From positions 222,189 through 283,503 of the forward strand of contig CAUYUJ010015946.1 of the NCBI GenBank assembly GCA_963575745.1: 61,315 nucleotides of DNA, written 5' to 3'. The notes under the pieces were generated by a model, which saw only the letters and a program-made list of their open reading frames with translations, had not been told where the DNA came from and ran no database searches. A program made the translations under genes and the position numbers. Within the stretch, counting starts at the first letter, position 1, and every line of letters begins with the position of its first letter. Shown here one piece after another: positions 51,815 through 60,509 of the stretch. Source of the stretch: Prorocentrum cordatum (taxonomy: Eukaryota > Sar > Dinophyceae > Prorocentrales > Prorocentraceae).

Positions 51815-52175
51815 GGCGGGCGGCTTGCCGCCGAGGGGGTGGAGGGAGGCGGCAAAGCAAGCCGCCGATAGGGCGGGGGGAAGAAGGCGGTTTCCCGCCA
51901 TTAGGAGGAGAAGGCGGTTTGCCGCCAGAGGAGGAGAAGGCGGTTTGCCGCCAGAAGGGGTAGGCGGTTTGCCGCCAGAGGAGGAGAAGGCGGTTTGCCG
52001 CCAGAAGGGGTAGGCGGTTTGCCGCCAGAGGAGGAGAAAGCGGTTTGCCGCCAGAAGGGCGGTTTGCCGCCACGGAGGGGGAGAAGGCGGATTGCCGCCA
52101 TGGGGGGGGGAGAAGGCGGTTTACCGCCGACGGAGGACGAGGCGACGGAGGAGAAGGCGGTGCGCCGCCGAAGGA
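51815..52175. repeat. Dense array of about 12 hairpins
   Basis: GGCGGTTTGCCGCC and variants (CTTG, TTTC, TTTA, ATTG, TGCG loops), separated by AGAGGAGGAGAA or AGAAGGGGTA, partly in a 50-bp tandem arrangement. It lies between the first gene and the right terminus. Confidence 0.88.
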
Positions 52176-52339
52176 AAGGGGGGATAAGGGAGGGCCGAAG
52201 ACACATGGATAAACATGTTCCTCCTTCCCTCCCCCTCCCCGCGGGCATGCGCGCAGCCCGCAGCGCCGCGGCCGCGAGGCACAGCAAGTACCTGCGGCGC
52301 CACGGTCCTGAACAACTGAACAACAACAGCGGACATTCA

Positions 52340-52559
52340 AGGGATTTCAAAAACAGTTAAGAATACAAAATACGCAAATGATTAACAACAGACACGAATA
52401 TGTTCAGCCCCATCGACTTAGCATCGACTCGGCCCCATCGACTTAGCAGTATATTACTTACATCTACACTTACAAACACCATAAGCATTGCATATGCGCA
52501 CATGAGATGCGCGATCAACAAGTGTGCGTTCCATGGCTTAACTAAGATTATGTAAGATG
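52340..52559. promoter_or_regulatory. AT-rich right subterminal region with two inward motifs
   Basis: CAGCCCCATCGACTTAGC at 52405-52422 and CCCCATCGACTTAGC at 52433-52447, with a half copy CATCGACTCGG between. Read on the minus strand they match the left motif at 38902. The far end is AT-rich like the left side. Confidence 0.5.
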
Positions 52560-52600
52560 AACGCTCTTACCGCACTTACAGCCACCCGACGATCAAAGCG
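52560..52600 (-). repeat. Right terminal inverted repeat
   Basis: On the minus strand CGCTTTGATCGTCGGGTGG, then CTGTAAGTGCGGTAAGAGCGTT. Partner of 38612-38652. Confidence 0.85.
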
Positions 52601-52692
52601 GTACCGTGGCGTGTGTCCCCCCGCCGTGTGGCGCCCCGTCGTGCACCTTGGCTGCTCGGGGCCCCGGTGCCAGTGAAGCTCGCACGACGCTC

Positions 52693-52882
52693 GGTGGCGG
52701 CAAGGAGGGGGGTGATGACTAGGGGGGGGTGGATATCATGGCGGGGGCCATGTTATTTCCCCAGATCTCATGGCGCCTTTTCTTATTTCATTACGTCCCT
52801 GGCCCCCCCGCTGGGCCGCGCACGTGCAGCCGGTCATGATTTGCACCCCCCCCTCTTGGACACCCCCCTCTTGGCCGCTCCC
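52693..52882. mobile_element. MITE family A (copy 4)
   Basis: GGTGGCGGCAAGGAGGGG ... CCTCTTGGCCGCTCCC, full core. It begins 93 bp outside the right terminal repeat. Confidence 0.85.
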
Positions 52883-53189
52883 GAGACGCGGGGGGGGGCT
52901 CCCCATAATGGAGGAGGATGATTAAAGAATGACCGGGGGTCGTGTTCACGCGGCGGCGCCCGGGAGGATGATTAGAAAACACCGGCCCCTGGCTGGGAAG
53001 CTATTGTTTTATAATCGTCCCCCCCCCCCGCCGTCCTCGGGCGCGCGCCCCCCCCGGCGACGAAACACCGCACAGGCGAGCCCTGCTTCTGAGCGTTCCC
53101 CCCTGGTGTGGGAAACTATTTTTTTAATCGTTTCCCCTCCTTTTTTTCTTAATCGTCATCCCACATTACCCCGGCGTCATGTTTTCGTT

Positions 53190-53640
53190 CTCGCGGCCAT
53201 GCCTCAGGACAGGCTTTTCAGCCTGAGGCCGAAAAGGTTTAGGCCTCCTATCAGAGGAGGAGGATGTGCCTATACCTCTACCGTTGCCTTGTTTTCTCTG
53301 TTTGGGGCCTCCTCGAAGGCCCTCGTCGCCACTGCTGGTTTCGCCTTGAAATCCTGGCCAGAACGGACCCTGGGAGAGGTCCAGGGAGTAGCTAGATGGG
53401 GTCCGAGTAGATGGGGTCGGAGAATCGCGCCGCATCGCCGATGCGTCGCCGATGCGCGATGTGACGCCCGATTTTCTTCACGTCGACGTCGACGATGCAT
53501 CGCCCACGTCGACGACGCCTAGACGGTGCATCGCCGGCGTTTTGTCGACGCATCGCCGATGCCTCCGTGATGTATCGGCGACGCGGTTCGTCCCCCTACG
53601 CCATACAGTGAGCGGCTCGAATACGGAACTCTTGATTTTC
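53190..53640. repeat. 2900-type dispersed repeat then GATGC palindromic cluster (copy 2)
   Basis: TTTGGGGCCTCCTCGAAGGCC and CTCTACCGTTGCC words, then at 53395 GATGGGGTCCGAGTAGATGG leading into CGCCGATGCGTCGCCGATGC and CGTCGACGTCGACG words. Bases 52883-53189 have no gene. Confidence 0.6.
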
Positions 53641-53764
53641 AAAAGGGGATCGGTCGTTCCTTAGGCTCCCACGCGTTGTTCATCGTTCCTTAGGTGTTAT
53701 CTATTATATAGCCTGGGGAAAAGGGGGCTTCGTTCCTGATTTCTCGTTCCTTAGGCCAGGCCGA

Positions 53765-54065
53765 CGACTATATATATATATATATAATATATATATATAT
53801 AATATATATATATATATTCCAGCCCCGTCCGGGGGGCCCCTGCATCCCGCGGCCGAGGAGGGCCAGGCCCCGCCCGTCGTGGGCCTCTCGGGGCGCGAGC
53901 GGGGGGAGGGTTCTGGATCGTGGTGGGCCCCGCCCGGGAGCGGCGGGGCCCTCCGATCCCCGTTTCCGGAGCAGCGTCTTGAGCAGGAGCAGGAGGAGGA
54001 GGAGGAGGAGGAGGAGGAGGAGGAGGACGAGGAGGAGGAGGAGGAGGACGAGGAGGAGGCGGAAA
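53765..54065. repeat. (TA)n tract, unique segment, GAG tract
   Basis: TA repeats 53769-53817. A GC-rich unique segment follows, with an open plus frame (GLSGRERGEGSGSWWAPP), then GAG repeats 53990-54060. Confidence 0.7.
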
Positions 54066-54144
54066 CGGCAGAGAAGAGAACGGACACCAGAGACGGCAGT
54101 AAAGACAGCTCCGGGATTGCATCGGGGCCGGGCTCAAGAGACTC

Positions 54145-54600
54145 GGGGGCGGCCAAGAGGGGGGTGATGACTAGGGTATGGCGTCCTCAGATTTCATGGC
54201 GACTCTTCTTATTTCATCACGTCCCCTGCCCCCCCTGGGCCGCGCACGTGCCGCCTGCCATGATTTACGCCCAAGAGCGCCGGATCTTGCAGCATCCTGC
54301 CAGGGGTGCACTGACCTGGGTTTGGGTGCACGATCCTGCAGGATCTTGCAGGATCCCGCACGGTTTGCATGGACCCGGGTGTGCATGGACCCGGGTCAGG
54401 AAATCCCCGATTGGAGCCAATACGGGAGCCGGCAACAAAAATGGTGAGGTCTCCGAGCATCGTCTTTGGGTGGAGGGCAAAGGGTGAAGTCTGAAGTGCC
54501 GTCTCGATGGGCCTTCGAGGCTTGAGTCTGGATGCCTCGTTTCAGTCTCTCTGAGAGGCCTCGTTCCAGTCTCTCCGAGGGGCCTTCGCAGGGCCCCCGC
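54145..54600. mobile_element. MITE family A (truncated copy 5) and short tandem words
   Basis: GGGGGCGGCCAAGAGGGG and core to 54270. After that come GGATCCTGCAGGATCTTGC and CATGGACCCGGGTG tandem words (54330-54400) and GAGGCCTCGTTCCAGTCTCT repeats (54535-54600). Confidence 0.65.
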
Positions 54601-54752
54601 AGGGTCCAGGCCGCCTGGCGGCACGAGGCCCCACCGCTGGGCCCTCTCATCGGGCCTCCGGGCCGCACGCGGGCTCCCTCGGCGCTTGAGCAACCTGCGG
54701 CGCCAGGAGCTCAGGGCCCCGCCGCCTTTCCTTTTTTTTTCTATATGGCTGC

Positions 54753-54757
54753 CTGGC

Positions 54758-54810
<53 letters not shown>

Positions 54811-54970
54811 CTCTGTCTGTCTGCATGCGTGCGCGTGTACATGTATGGTATGCGTGTATGCATGTACACGTAACTGATACATGTACACGCCCATGCATGC
54901 ATGCATGCATCCATGCATGCATGCGTGTATGTATGCGTGCATGTATGCATGCATGCACGCACGCATGTGT
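54753..54970. repeat. (CTGT)n then (TGCA)n tracts
   Basis: CTGT tetramers 54760-54822, then TGTACATG and TGCATGCATG words to 54966; the second part is self-complementary. Confidence 0.9.
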
Positions 54971-54984
54971 GCCTATCCTGGCTC

Positions 54985-55125
54985 TCCGGGCGGCCGAGGG
55001 CGACCGCGCTTCCCGCCCGCGGAGCCGAGCCGAGCCCGCAGCCCCGCCGCGCGCCGCGCGCGCGCCGCGGGGGCGGCGGCCGGGATGAGCGGCGAGCCGG
55101 CGGCGGCGGTCGGGCGGCCGGGTGA
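54985..55125 (+). other. GC-rich unique island, possible exon
   Basis: One plus frame reads LRAAEGDRASRPRSRAEPAA; another has an ATG at 55085 (MSGEPAAAVGRPGE) followed by GGCCGG|GTGAGG, a textbook donor. Not resolvable by eye. Confidence 0.2.
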
Positions 55126-55223
55126 GGACCGCCGGAGGCCAAAGACGTGCCCCTCTCGAGGGGCAGCGCGGGGCTCTCGGGAGAGGGGCGCCGGAGAGGA
55201 GAAGCCGCCATGAGCATTGTCTC

Positions 55224-55348
55224 GGCATCGCTCGGGCGTGTGCATTTTTTCTCGGCGAGGACCCTCGAGGACCATCCTGGACCATCGAGCAACACAAACC
55301 ACGCACGAAACCGAAACATACACGGGAAATGGACGTCCGAGCGACGGC
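55224..55348. mobile_element. MITE family C (copy 4)
   Basis: CGGCATCGCTCGGGCGTGTG and ATGGACGTCCGAGCGACGGC. Inner ACACGGGAAATGG. Confidence 0.82.
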
Positions 55349-55361
55349 AAGTTGTGGAGGG

Positions 55362-55560
55362 CGATCCATGGAGAGGAAGCGTGCCGCCGAATCATTTCCA
55401 GATGTCTAGAACATGTGTTCAACATGTTTTGAAACATGTGCAAGACATGTTTCCAAGCATTTCCAGGACACGTCCCTACATTCTAAACACATGGTTAATT
55501 CGATGATGGGACTGTTAGGGTGTCCACTGTCGTGGCATCCGCAACCCTAAGCATAACGTT
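55362..55560. repeat. Dispersed AT-richer repeat (copy 2)
   Basis: GGAGAGGAAGCGTGCCGCC, AACATGTTTTGAAACATGTG, GGGTGTCCACTGTCGTGGC, as at 20785. Confidence 0.65.
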
Positions 55561-55565
55561 TGTTG

Positions 55566-55690
55566 CGCTCCGCGCGGATTTCTTGGATCCGCGCCGGGCC
55601 CCCCCGGCGGCGCCTCTGGCGCCGCCCCTGGCGCGCTCCGCGCGCCGGAGAGGGCTCCGGCGCAGATGCAAGGACTCCGCGCGGAGCGCC
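55566..55690. mobile_element. Foldback family E (copy 3)
   Basis: GCTCCGCGCGGATTTCTTGG and inverse, with GGCGGCGCCTCTGGCGCCGCC at the loop. Confidence 0.8.
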
Positions 55691-55849
55691 AAAGGTTTCT
55701 GTTTGTGGCGTTTGTTCTTCTTCCATTCCAGGGGCAGCGTCGGCGGGGCATGGGCTCGGGAGAGGAGCGGGCATACCGATGCCGCCGCTCGTCCGGGAGA
55801 GCCCGCGTCGCCGCGCCTGGATTCTGGTCAGGACGCACCCGGGGTTTGG

Positions 55850-56175
55850 CACATCGGGCTTCTGTTCGGAGATTTTTGTTTTGTTCTCCGAGCATGTCTG
55901 TGCTCCAAGAACAGGTCGTGGTGGGCCTACCGGAGTGCCGGGACGGTTGGTCCCTGCTCGGGTCAGGGCGCCAGAGACGGGGGCACGGCAAAGGGGGGTG
56001 CGGGGAGCGCCGGTTTCCATGTTTGGCTGCGCCCCCGTTGAGGGGGCCCTGGGCGCCGCAGACGGGGGTACAGAACACGGGGGCGCATCTCCGCCTCCTC
56101 CTCCTCTTCCTCCTTCTCCTCCTCCTCCCCCTCCTCCTCCTCCTCCTCCTCCTCCTCCTCCTCCTCCTCCAAGCT
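55850..56175. repeat. GTTCT/AGAAC dispersed repeat (copy 4) and CTC tract
   Basis: CACATCGGGCTTCTGTTCGG to GTGCCGGGACGGTTGG, then unique DNA, then CTC repeats 56098-56172. Confidence 0.6.
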
Positions 56176-56388
56176 TGAGCCCCCGTGTTCAGCTAAACCC
56201 CTGCTTACGAAGCCCCGATCAGGGTCTGGGGTGGGGGCATCGGCATGTTGGTGTGGTTCGCCGGCGCGCGTCGGTCCCCCAATCTCATGGAGCGCCTTGC
56301 ACCACCTGCAGAGTGCCTACTACTCGCAAACGTCAGAACAGCACATGTATGCCCTGACGTCATTTATCGTAGGTCGGAAGCTGGCCGA

Positions 56389-56547
56389 GGGCTGCTAAAA
56401 CCGTGGCTGCTAAAACGGCCCTCCCGGAAGGAAAAAACAACTTCCCGGAATGAGGCGCGGCACGCGAAACAGTCAACGGGCTTCTTCCCGGAAGGACGAA
56501 GACAACTTCCCGGAGGTCGATTTTAGCAGCCACGAATTTAGCAGCCC
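56389..56547. mobile_element. Foldback with GGGCTGCTAAAA arms
   Basis: GGGCTGCTAAAACCGTGGC at the left and GCCACGAATTTAGCAGCCC at the right. The interior has four TTCCCGGAAGG or AACTTCCCGG words. Confidence 0.75.
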
Positions 56548-56677
56548 TTGCCCGGCTTCCCAGTAGGTCCCCCGCGGGGGATCCAGGCCATCTGCGACTG
56601 GCTATTTTGATCGCAGTGGAGCGCGCTCGTCTACGACAGGCCCACGCTGACCGCGGGCCCGAGGTGTGGCCCTGCTC

Positions 56678-56850
56678 CAAGGGCTCCCTCGAGGGCGCGA
56701 AGTCATTCGCGCTTCGCGCTTCGCGGTCCTCCTTCCTCCTCCCCCTCCTCCTCGTCCTCCTCTTCTCCCTTTGGGGGGGCGGCGCGAGGGCGCGAAGTTA
56801 TTCGCGCTTCGCGCTTCGCGGAGCGCGAAGCGCGAAGTTGGGAGCCCTTG
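56678..56850. mobile_element. Foldback element L (copy 2, 173 bp)
   Basis: CAAGGGCTCCCTCGAGGGCG to GGGAGCCCTTG, same internal GCGCGAAG words and CTC tract as 4382-4554. Confidence 0.85.
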
Positions 56851-56961
56851 CTGCTCGCCCGGGATCGTGCGGCGCTTCGCCGTCGGCGGGGCCCACCGTC
56901 GCTGCACGTCGCGGGCTCCAGCTCGTGGCTTCCCCCCCGAGTCGTCAGGAGCTGCAGAAGC

Positions 56962-57106
56962 AGGGCTGGACCTGAACGGTGTTTTTGGTGGTTTCGTGGG
57001 CCGTTTTCGTTGCGACTTCGATTTGCAGCAAAGGCGGATCTGAGACCAAAGCGAGGGAAAACGAAGACCAAACGAAAACGCACAACACCGTTTAGGTTCA
57101 GCCCTG
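56962..57106. mobile_element. MITE family K (copy 2)
   Basis: AGGGCTGGACCTGAACGGTG and CACCGTTTAGGTTCAGCCCT. Interior TTTCGTGGGCCGTTTTCGTT. Confidence 0.85.
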
Positions 57107-57276
57107 TGCAAAAGGACGTACACGTACATGAATCCGCGATGTTTTCGAGAGTACGCGTTGCGCGAACGTTCCTATCGCGCCGGCGGTCTCGCGGACTGGG
57201 GGGCCGTGCTCATGTACGTGGGTGGGCGCGTACGTCCTTCGTGGGTTGCCCAAGTCGGTCCCTCCCTCAAGTTTCA

Positions 57277-57424
57277 TCGGGCAGGTCCCTGTACAGGAGG
57301 AATTTCCAGAAACATGTGAAGCATCGTAGGAGGGCGATGTTCAGATCTTGACTATTTCTTTGAAGTTTTTCGGGCTAGTTGCATCTTTCTTCAAGAGTCC
57401 GCTTTTCGGAGGACATGCCCCGAC
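57277..57424. mobile_element. MITE family B (diverged copy)
   Basis: TCGGGCAGGTCCCTGTACAGG and the right end GGAGGACATGCCCCGA. Confidence 0.65.
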
Positions 57425-57469
57425 CCAGCGCTGACGTTTCACCTCACCCCTGGTATACAGTGGAGACCC

Positions 57470-57860
57470 ATGGAGAGAAATGTCCTGCTGGCCTGCAGGC
57501 TGCCACGGGTTTCTTGGGTTTCGACGGTTCTACGATGGGACGCGTGGCGCTCCCACGCCAAAACTCAGTGGACGTCCTGGGGTCTCGGGGTCGGGTTTCC
57601 TGTGGAAGGTTCCTTGTGGTCGGGGCTCCTCTGTACAGCCGAGGCGCCGAGAGAAGTCGCCGAGAGGAGGAGGCGGAGGAGGAGGGGTGGTAGGAGGAGG
57701 CAAGGAGGAGGAGTTTGAGGAGGAGGAGGAGGAGGAGGAGGAGGAGGAGGAAGAGGAGGGAGGCGGAGGAGGAGAGGTAGGAGGAGAAAAAGGGAGGAGG
57801 CGTTGGAGGAGGAGGAGAGGAGGAAGAGGAGGAGGAGGAGGAGGAACCTCGCACCTCGAT
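57470..57860. repeat. GTCCTGGGGTCTC dispersed repeat then GAG tract
   Basis: GAGAAATGTCCTGCTGGCC to TGTGGAAGGTTCCTTGTGG (57470-57640), then GAG repeats with GGTAGGAGG interruptions. Bases 57861-58046 are GC-rich with several open frames (QIQARGSRQPSRPP) and undecided. Confidence 0.7.
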
Positions 57861-58046
57861 CCCATCTCTGCCTCCTCGCGCCGTGCAGCAGATCCAGGCG
57901 CGAGGCTCTCGGCAGCCCTCTCGGCCCCCAGGGGGGGGCCCCTCGCTGGGGCCGCGCGGGGCCATCGGAGGCGCGCGCGCCCCGGGCGGCGAGAGCCGGG
58001 GCTCTCTTCCGAGCAGGGGCCCGCGCCTCTGGGGGGCCCCACTCTC

Positions 58047-58240
58047 GGGGGCGGCAAGGAGGGGGGTGGTGACCAGGAGGGGGTGGATGTCATGGCGAGG
58101 GCCATGATATCTCCCCAGACTTCGTGGCGCCGCTTCTTGTTTCATGACGTCCCTGGCCCCCCCGCTGGGCCGCGCACATGCCGCCGGTCATTCTTTGCAC
58201 CCCCCCCTCCTCTTGGACACCCCCCTCTTGGCCGCTCCCG
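58047..58240. mobile_element. MITE family A (copy 6)
   Basis: GGGGGCGGCAAGGAGGGG to CCTCTTGGCCGCTCCC, full length. Confidence 0.85.
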
Positions 58241-58387
58241 ACCCACTCCGTGGAACGAGAACATCACGACGTCGGGGAGGTCGACCCTGCAAGATCATGG
58301 GTGCTCCTCGTGTCCTGTCGCGTGTCCTCCTCGTGTCCGTCAGAGGCGACGATAGGGGCGAACAGCTCAGGGGAGAGCAATACACCT

Positions 58388-58517
58388 GGCATCGCTCGCA
58401 CGTGTGCAGTTCTCCTTCGGCGAGGACCATGGAGGAGCATCCTTGATCATCCGGCGAAAAAAAAACCACGCACGAAACCGACAACAAAACACAGGGAATG
58501 GACGTCCGAGCGATGCC
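58388..58517. mobile_element. MITE family C (copy 5, 130 bp)
   Basis: GGCATCGCTCGCACGTGTGC and ATGGACGTCCGAGCGATGCC. Confidence 0.88.
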
Positions 58518-58716
58518 CGGTACGTACATGTATTCACGTGCGCCGATACTCTATGTCTCCGAAAAGGCTCCCGGGCGAGCACGTGCAAGGCCCGCCCCCG
58601 GGGCTCTTCGCCCCTACCGTCGCCGCCGAGTGCGCGCCGACTGGTGCGGCTGGCGCTGGGAAGGTGGCGTGCAGCGTGGCGCGCCCTCGGCCCCTCTCGA
58701 TCGCAGAGCAGCGACA

Positions 58717-58898
58717 CCTGGGTAGTCGAAGGCCAGACTGTCAGATTGGATTGGGCCCCAAGGGCCAATCTGGCCTGGCCAAACTGGAGGATTGGGGTTA
58801 TTCGCCAGACTGGATTCGCGTTGGCTCCCTCGTCAGATTCCCCCGTTTGCCAGATTGGGCCTGCCAGATTGGCGTCAGATTGGCTTCGACTACCCAGG
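58717..58898. mobile_element. Foldback rich in GCCAGATTGG words (182 bp)
   Basis: CCTGGGTAGTCGAAGGCCAG and the inverse CTTCGACTACCCAGG. Six or more AGATTGG/CCAATCT words between. Confidence 0.75.
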
Positions 58899-58920
58899 AC
58901 ACGGCATAAACATAAAAACT

Positions 58921-59072
58921 CTCGGCGGTCCGCGCGGATGTTTTGGATCCGCGCTGCCCCCCCCCCCGCGGCGGCGCCTCCGGCGCCGCCCCTGGCGAAG
59001 CCCCGCGCGCCAGGGAATGGGGGCCCTGGAGGCCCTGGCGAAGATCCGAGGCTTCCGCGCGGAGCGCCAAGA
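58921..59072. mobile_element. Foldback family E (copy 4)
   Basis: CTCGGCGGTCCGCGCGGATG to AGGCTTCCGCGCGGAGCGCC, with GGCGGCGCCTCCGGCGCCGCC at the loop. Confidence 0.75.
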
Positions 59073-59311
59073 GTCTCTGTTTCTGTTTCTGCTGCTGTTT
59101 CTTGTCTTGATGCTACACACTGCCCCACGTCTTTGGCGACGGGGGGACAGCGCGCACGGACGGGGCCCCCGCAGGGGGGGAGCACCTCGCGGGTACCGCG
59201 TGATTTTCGGGGCTCGCTGCTGCACGTTCCTTGCGAGGCCCAGCACGCTTTGGGTGTGCTCGGGGACGCCCTGGGGCGGCCGCGGCACGCGATTACCTCC
59301 CTCCGGGCCTG

Positions 59312-59464
59312 TGCGGGCATGTCCCTGTACATGAGGAATTTGCAGCAATAGTTTGAACATAGTAGGTGGGCGACTTTTTGACAATTTATGAAATTTGGGT
59401 TAAACATTATTTGTTCGAGCATTCTTTGGTCAAAATCCACCTGTAGGAGGACATGCCCGACCTA
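59312..59464. mobile_element. MITE family B (copy)
   Basis: GCGGGCATGTCCCTGTACATG to CTGTAGGAGGACATGCCCGA. Both ends carry CATG instead of CCTG. Confidence 0.75.
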
Positions 59465-59564
59465 ACTCCAGGCGCGCCGGTTTCAGGAGAGTCCCGGTGT
59501 ATCCTCCCTTCGATGTATCCTCATCCCACCGCCGTCTCCCAACGATACCAGAGGCATCCTAGAT

Positions 59565-59760
59565 GGGGTCCGACTAGATGGGGTCGAAGGATCGCGCGCA
59601 TCGCCAATGCATCGCCGATGTATCGGCGATGCATCGGCGATGCATCGGCGACGTCGGCGATGCATCGGTGACGTCGGCTTTGGGGAGCACGGTCTCCACA
59701 CCGAGCCGTATCGTCGATACGGCGCGATTCTCCGACCTCATCTGCTCGGATCCAATCTAG
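59565..59760. repeat. GATGCATCGGCGATG palindromic cluster (copy 3)
   Basis: GATGGGGTCCGACTAGATGG then many ATCGGCGATGC words to 59665. Confidence 0.75.
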
Positions 59761-59762
59761 GA

Positions 59763-59922
59763 TTAAGTCGGGCGTGATCCTCTACGGGGGGGATTTCCCA
59801 AAATAGTAACAAAATAATCTGGGGACTATTTTTGGAGTATTTTTGAGGATGTGGGGTTATTGTTTGAGTATTTTTTTTTTTCTCGCCTGCACCCCCCCTG
59901 TCTGGGGGACACGCCCGACTTA
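59763..59922. mobile_element. MITE family B (copy)
   Basis: TTAAGTCGGGCGTGATCCTC to TGGGGGACACGCCCGACTTA. Interior CTGGGGACTATTTTTGGAG. Confidence 0.85.
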
Positions 59923-60124
59923 GGCCCAGAGATACAGGTCCACCTCCTTCCTCCCCGTCCCCTCCTCCTGGGCCGGCGCGAGTGTCCCCCTGACGTGCCA
60001 CCGTGTGCACCTCTCCCGCGGCTCGAGGCGCGGTCTGCCCTCTCTGGGGGACCGCTCAAGGGGGTCTCGCGGCTGGCATGCAGGCCTCCTGTCCCTGTCG
60101 CTGCCCCTTGCCCCGCCCACGAGA

Positions 60125-60308
60125 GGCGTCAAAGTCCCCCTTCCCCCTCCCCCTTCTCCCTTCCCCTTCCCCCTACCCCTTCCCCCTTCCCCCTCCCCCT
60201 CTCTTCCCCTTGGCCTTCCCCCTCCCGTCCCTGTCGTTGCCCCCTCCCTCCCCCTCCAGACTCCCGGTCCCTGTCGTTGCCCCTACCCCCTTCCCCCTCC
60301 CAGGGGGC
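60125..60308. repeat. Long CCCTTCCCC pyrimidine tract
   Basis: About 180 bases of almost only C and T, with two GTCCCTGTCGTTGCCCC interruptions, ending CTCCCAG|GGGGC. As a polypyrimidine tract in front of an AG it could serve a 3' splice site. Confidence 0.7.
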
Positions 60309-60500
60309 AGGGAGCATGAGCGGGGGCGGATCTGTACAAATGCTCGATTCCTTGAGGAGGTCGCCCTCGCAGGGCTCCTCGCCCCGCTGGGTGGCGCGGC
60401 CGCGCGCGGGGGGAGGTGGGGAGCAACGCTGCGGGTGGCGAGGCTCGGGGGGGACGCATCGAGCACGTCAAGCAGGGCCGACGATCTGGGCACGCTGCTG
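60309..60500 (+). other. Candidate exon after the pyrimidine tract
   Basis: Two plus frames are open: REHERGRICTNARFLEEVAL with AGLLAPLGGAAARGG, and SMSGGGSVQMLDSLRRSPSQ. AG|GC-type donors occur at several places. Unique sequence; frame not decided. Confidence 0.3.
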
Positions 60501-60509
60501 CGGTTCCTT

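Larger units (their letters stand above)
38612..52600. mobile_element. 14-kb DNA transposon with 41-bp terminal inverted repeats
   Basis: The two ends are inverted copies (39 of 41 positions), and just inside them the DNA is AT-rich with a shared subterminal motif. All credible genes inside lie on the minus strand, and the GGCGG-loop-CCGCC hairpin family fills introns and spacers; I did not see that family elsewhere in the window. One gene resembles a transposase. The termini do not read CACTA, so a classical CACTA element is not supported. GTA flanks both ends (38606-38608 and 52601-52603), but three extra bases on the left make a target duplication uncertain. Frameshifts suggest this copy may not be autonomous. 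Confidence 0.75.

Noticed and set aside
38612-52600. Classical CACTA or Maverick/Polinton element
   Set aside because: The termini do not start with CACTA, and no polymerase, integrase, protease or capsid gene is recognisable.
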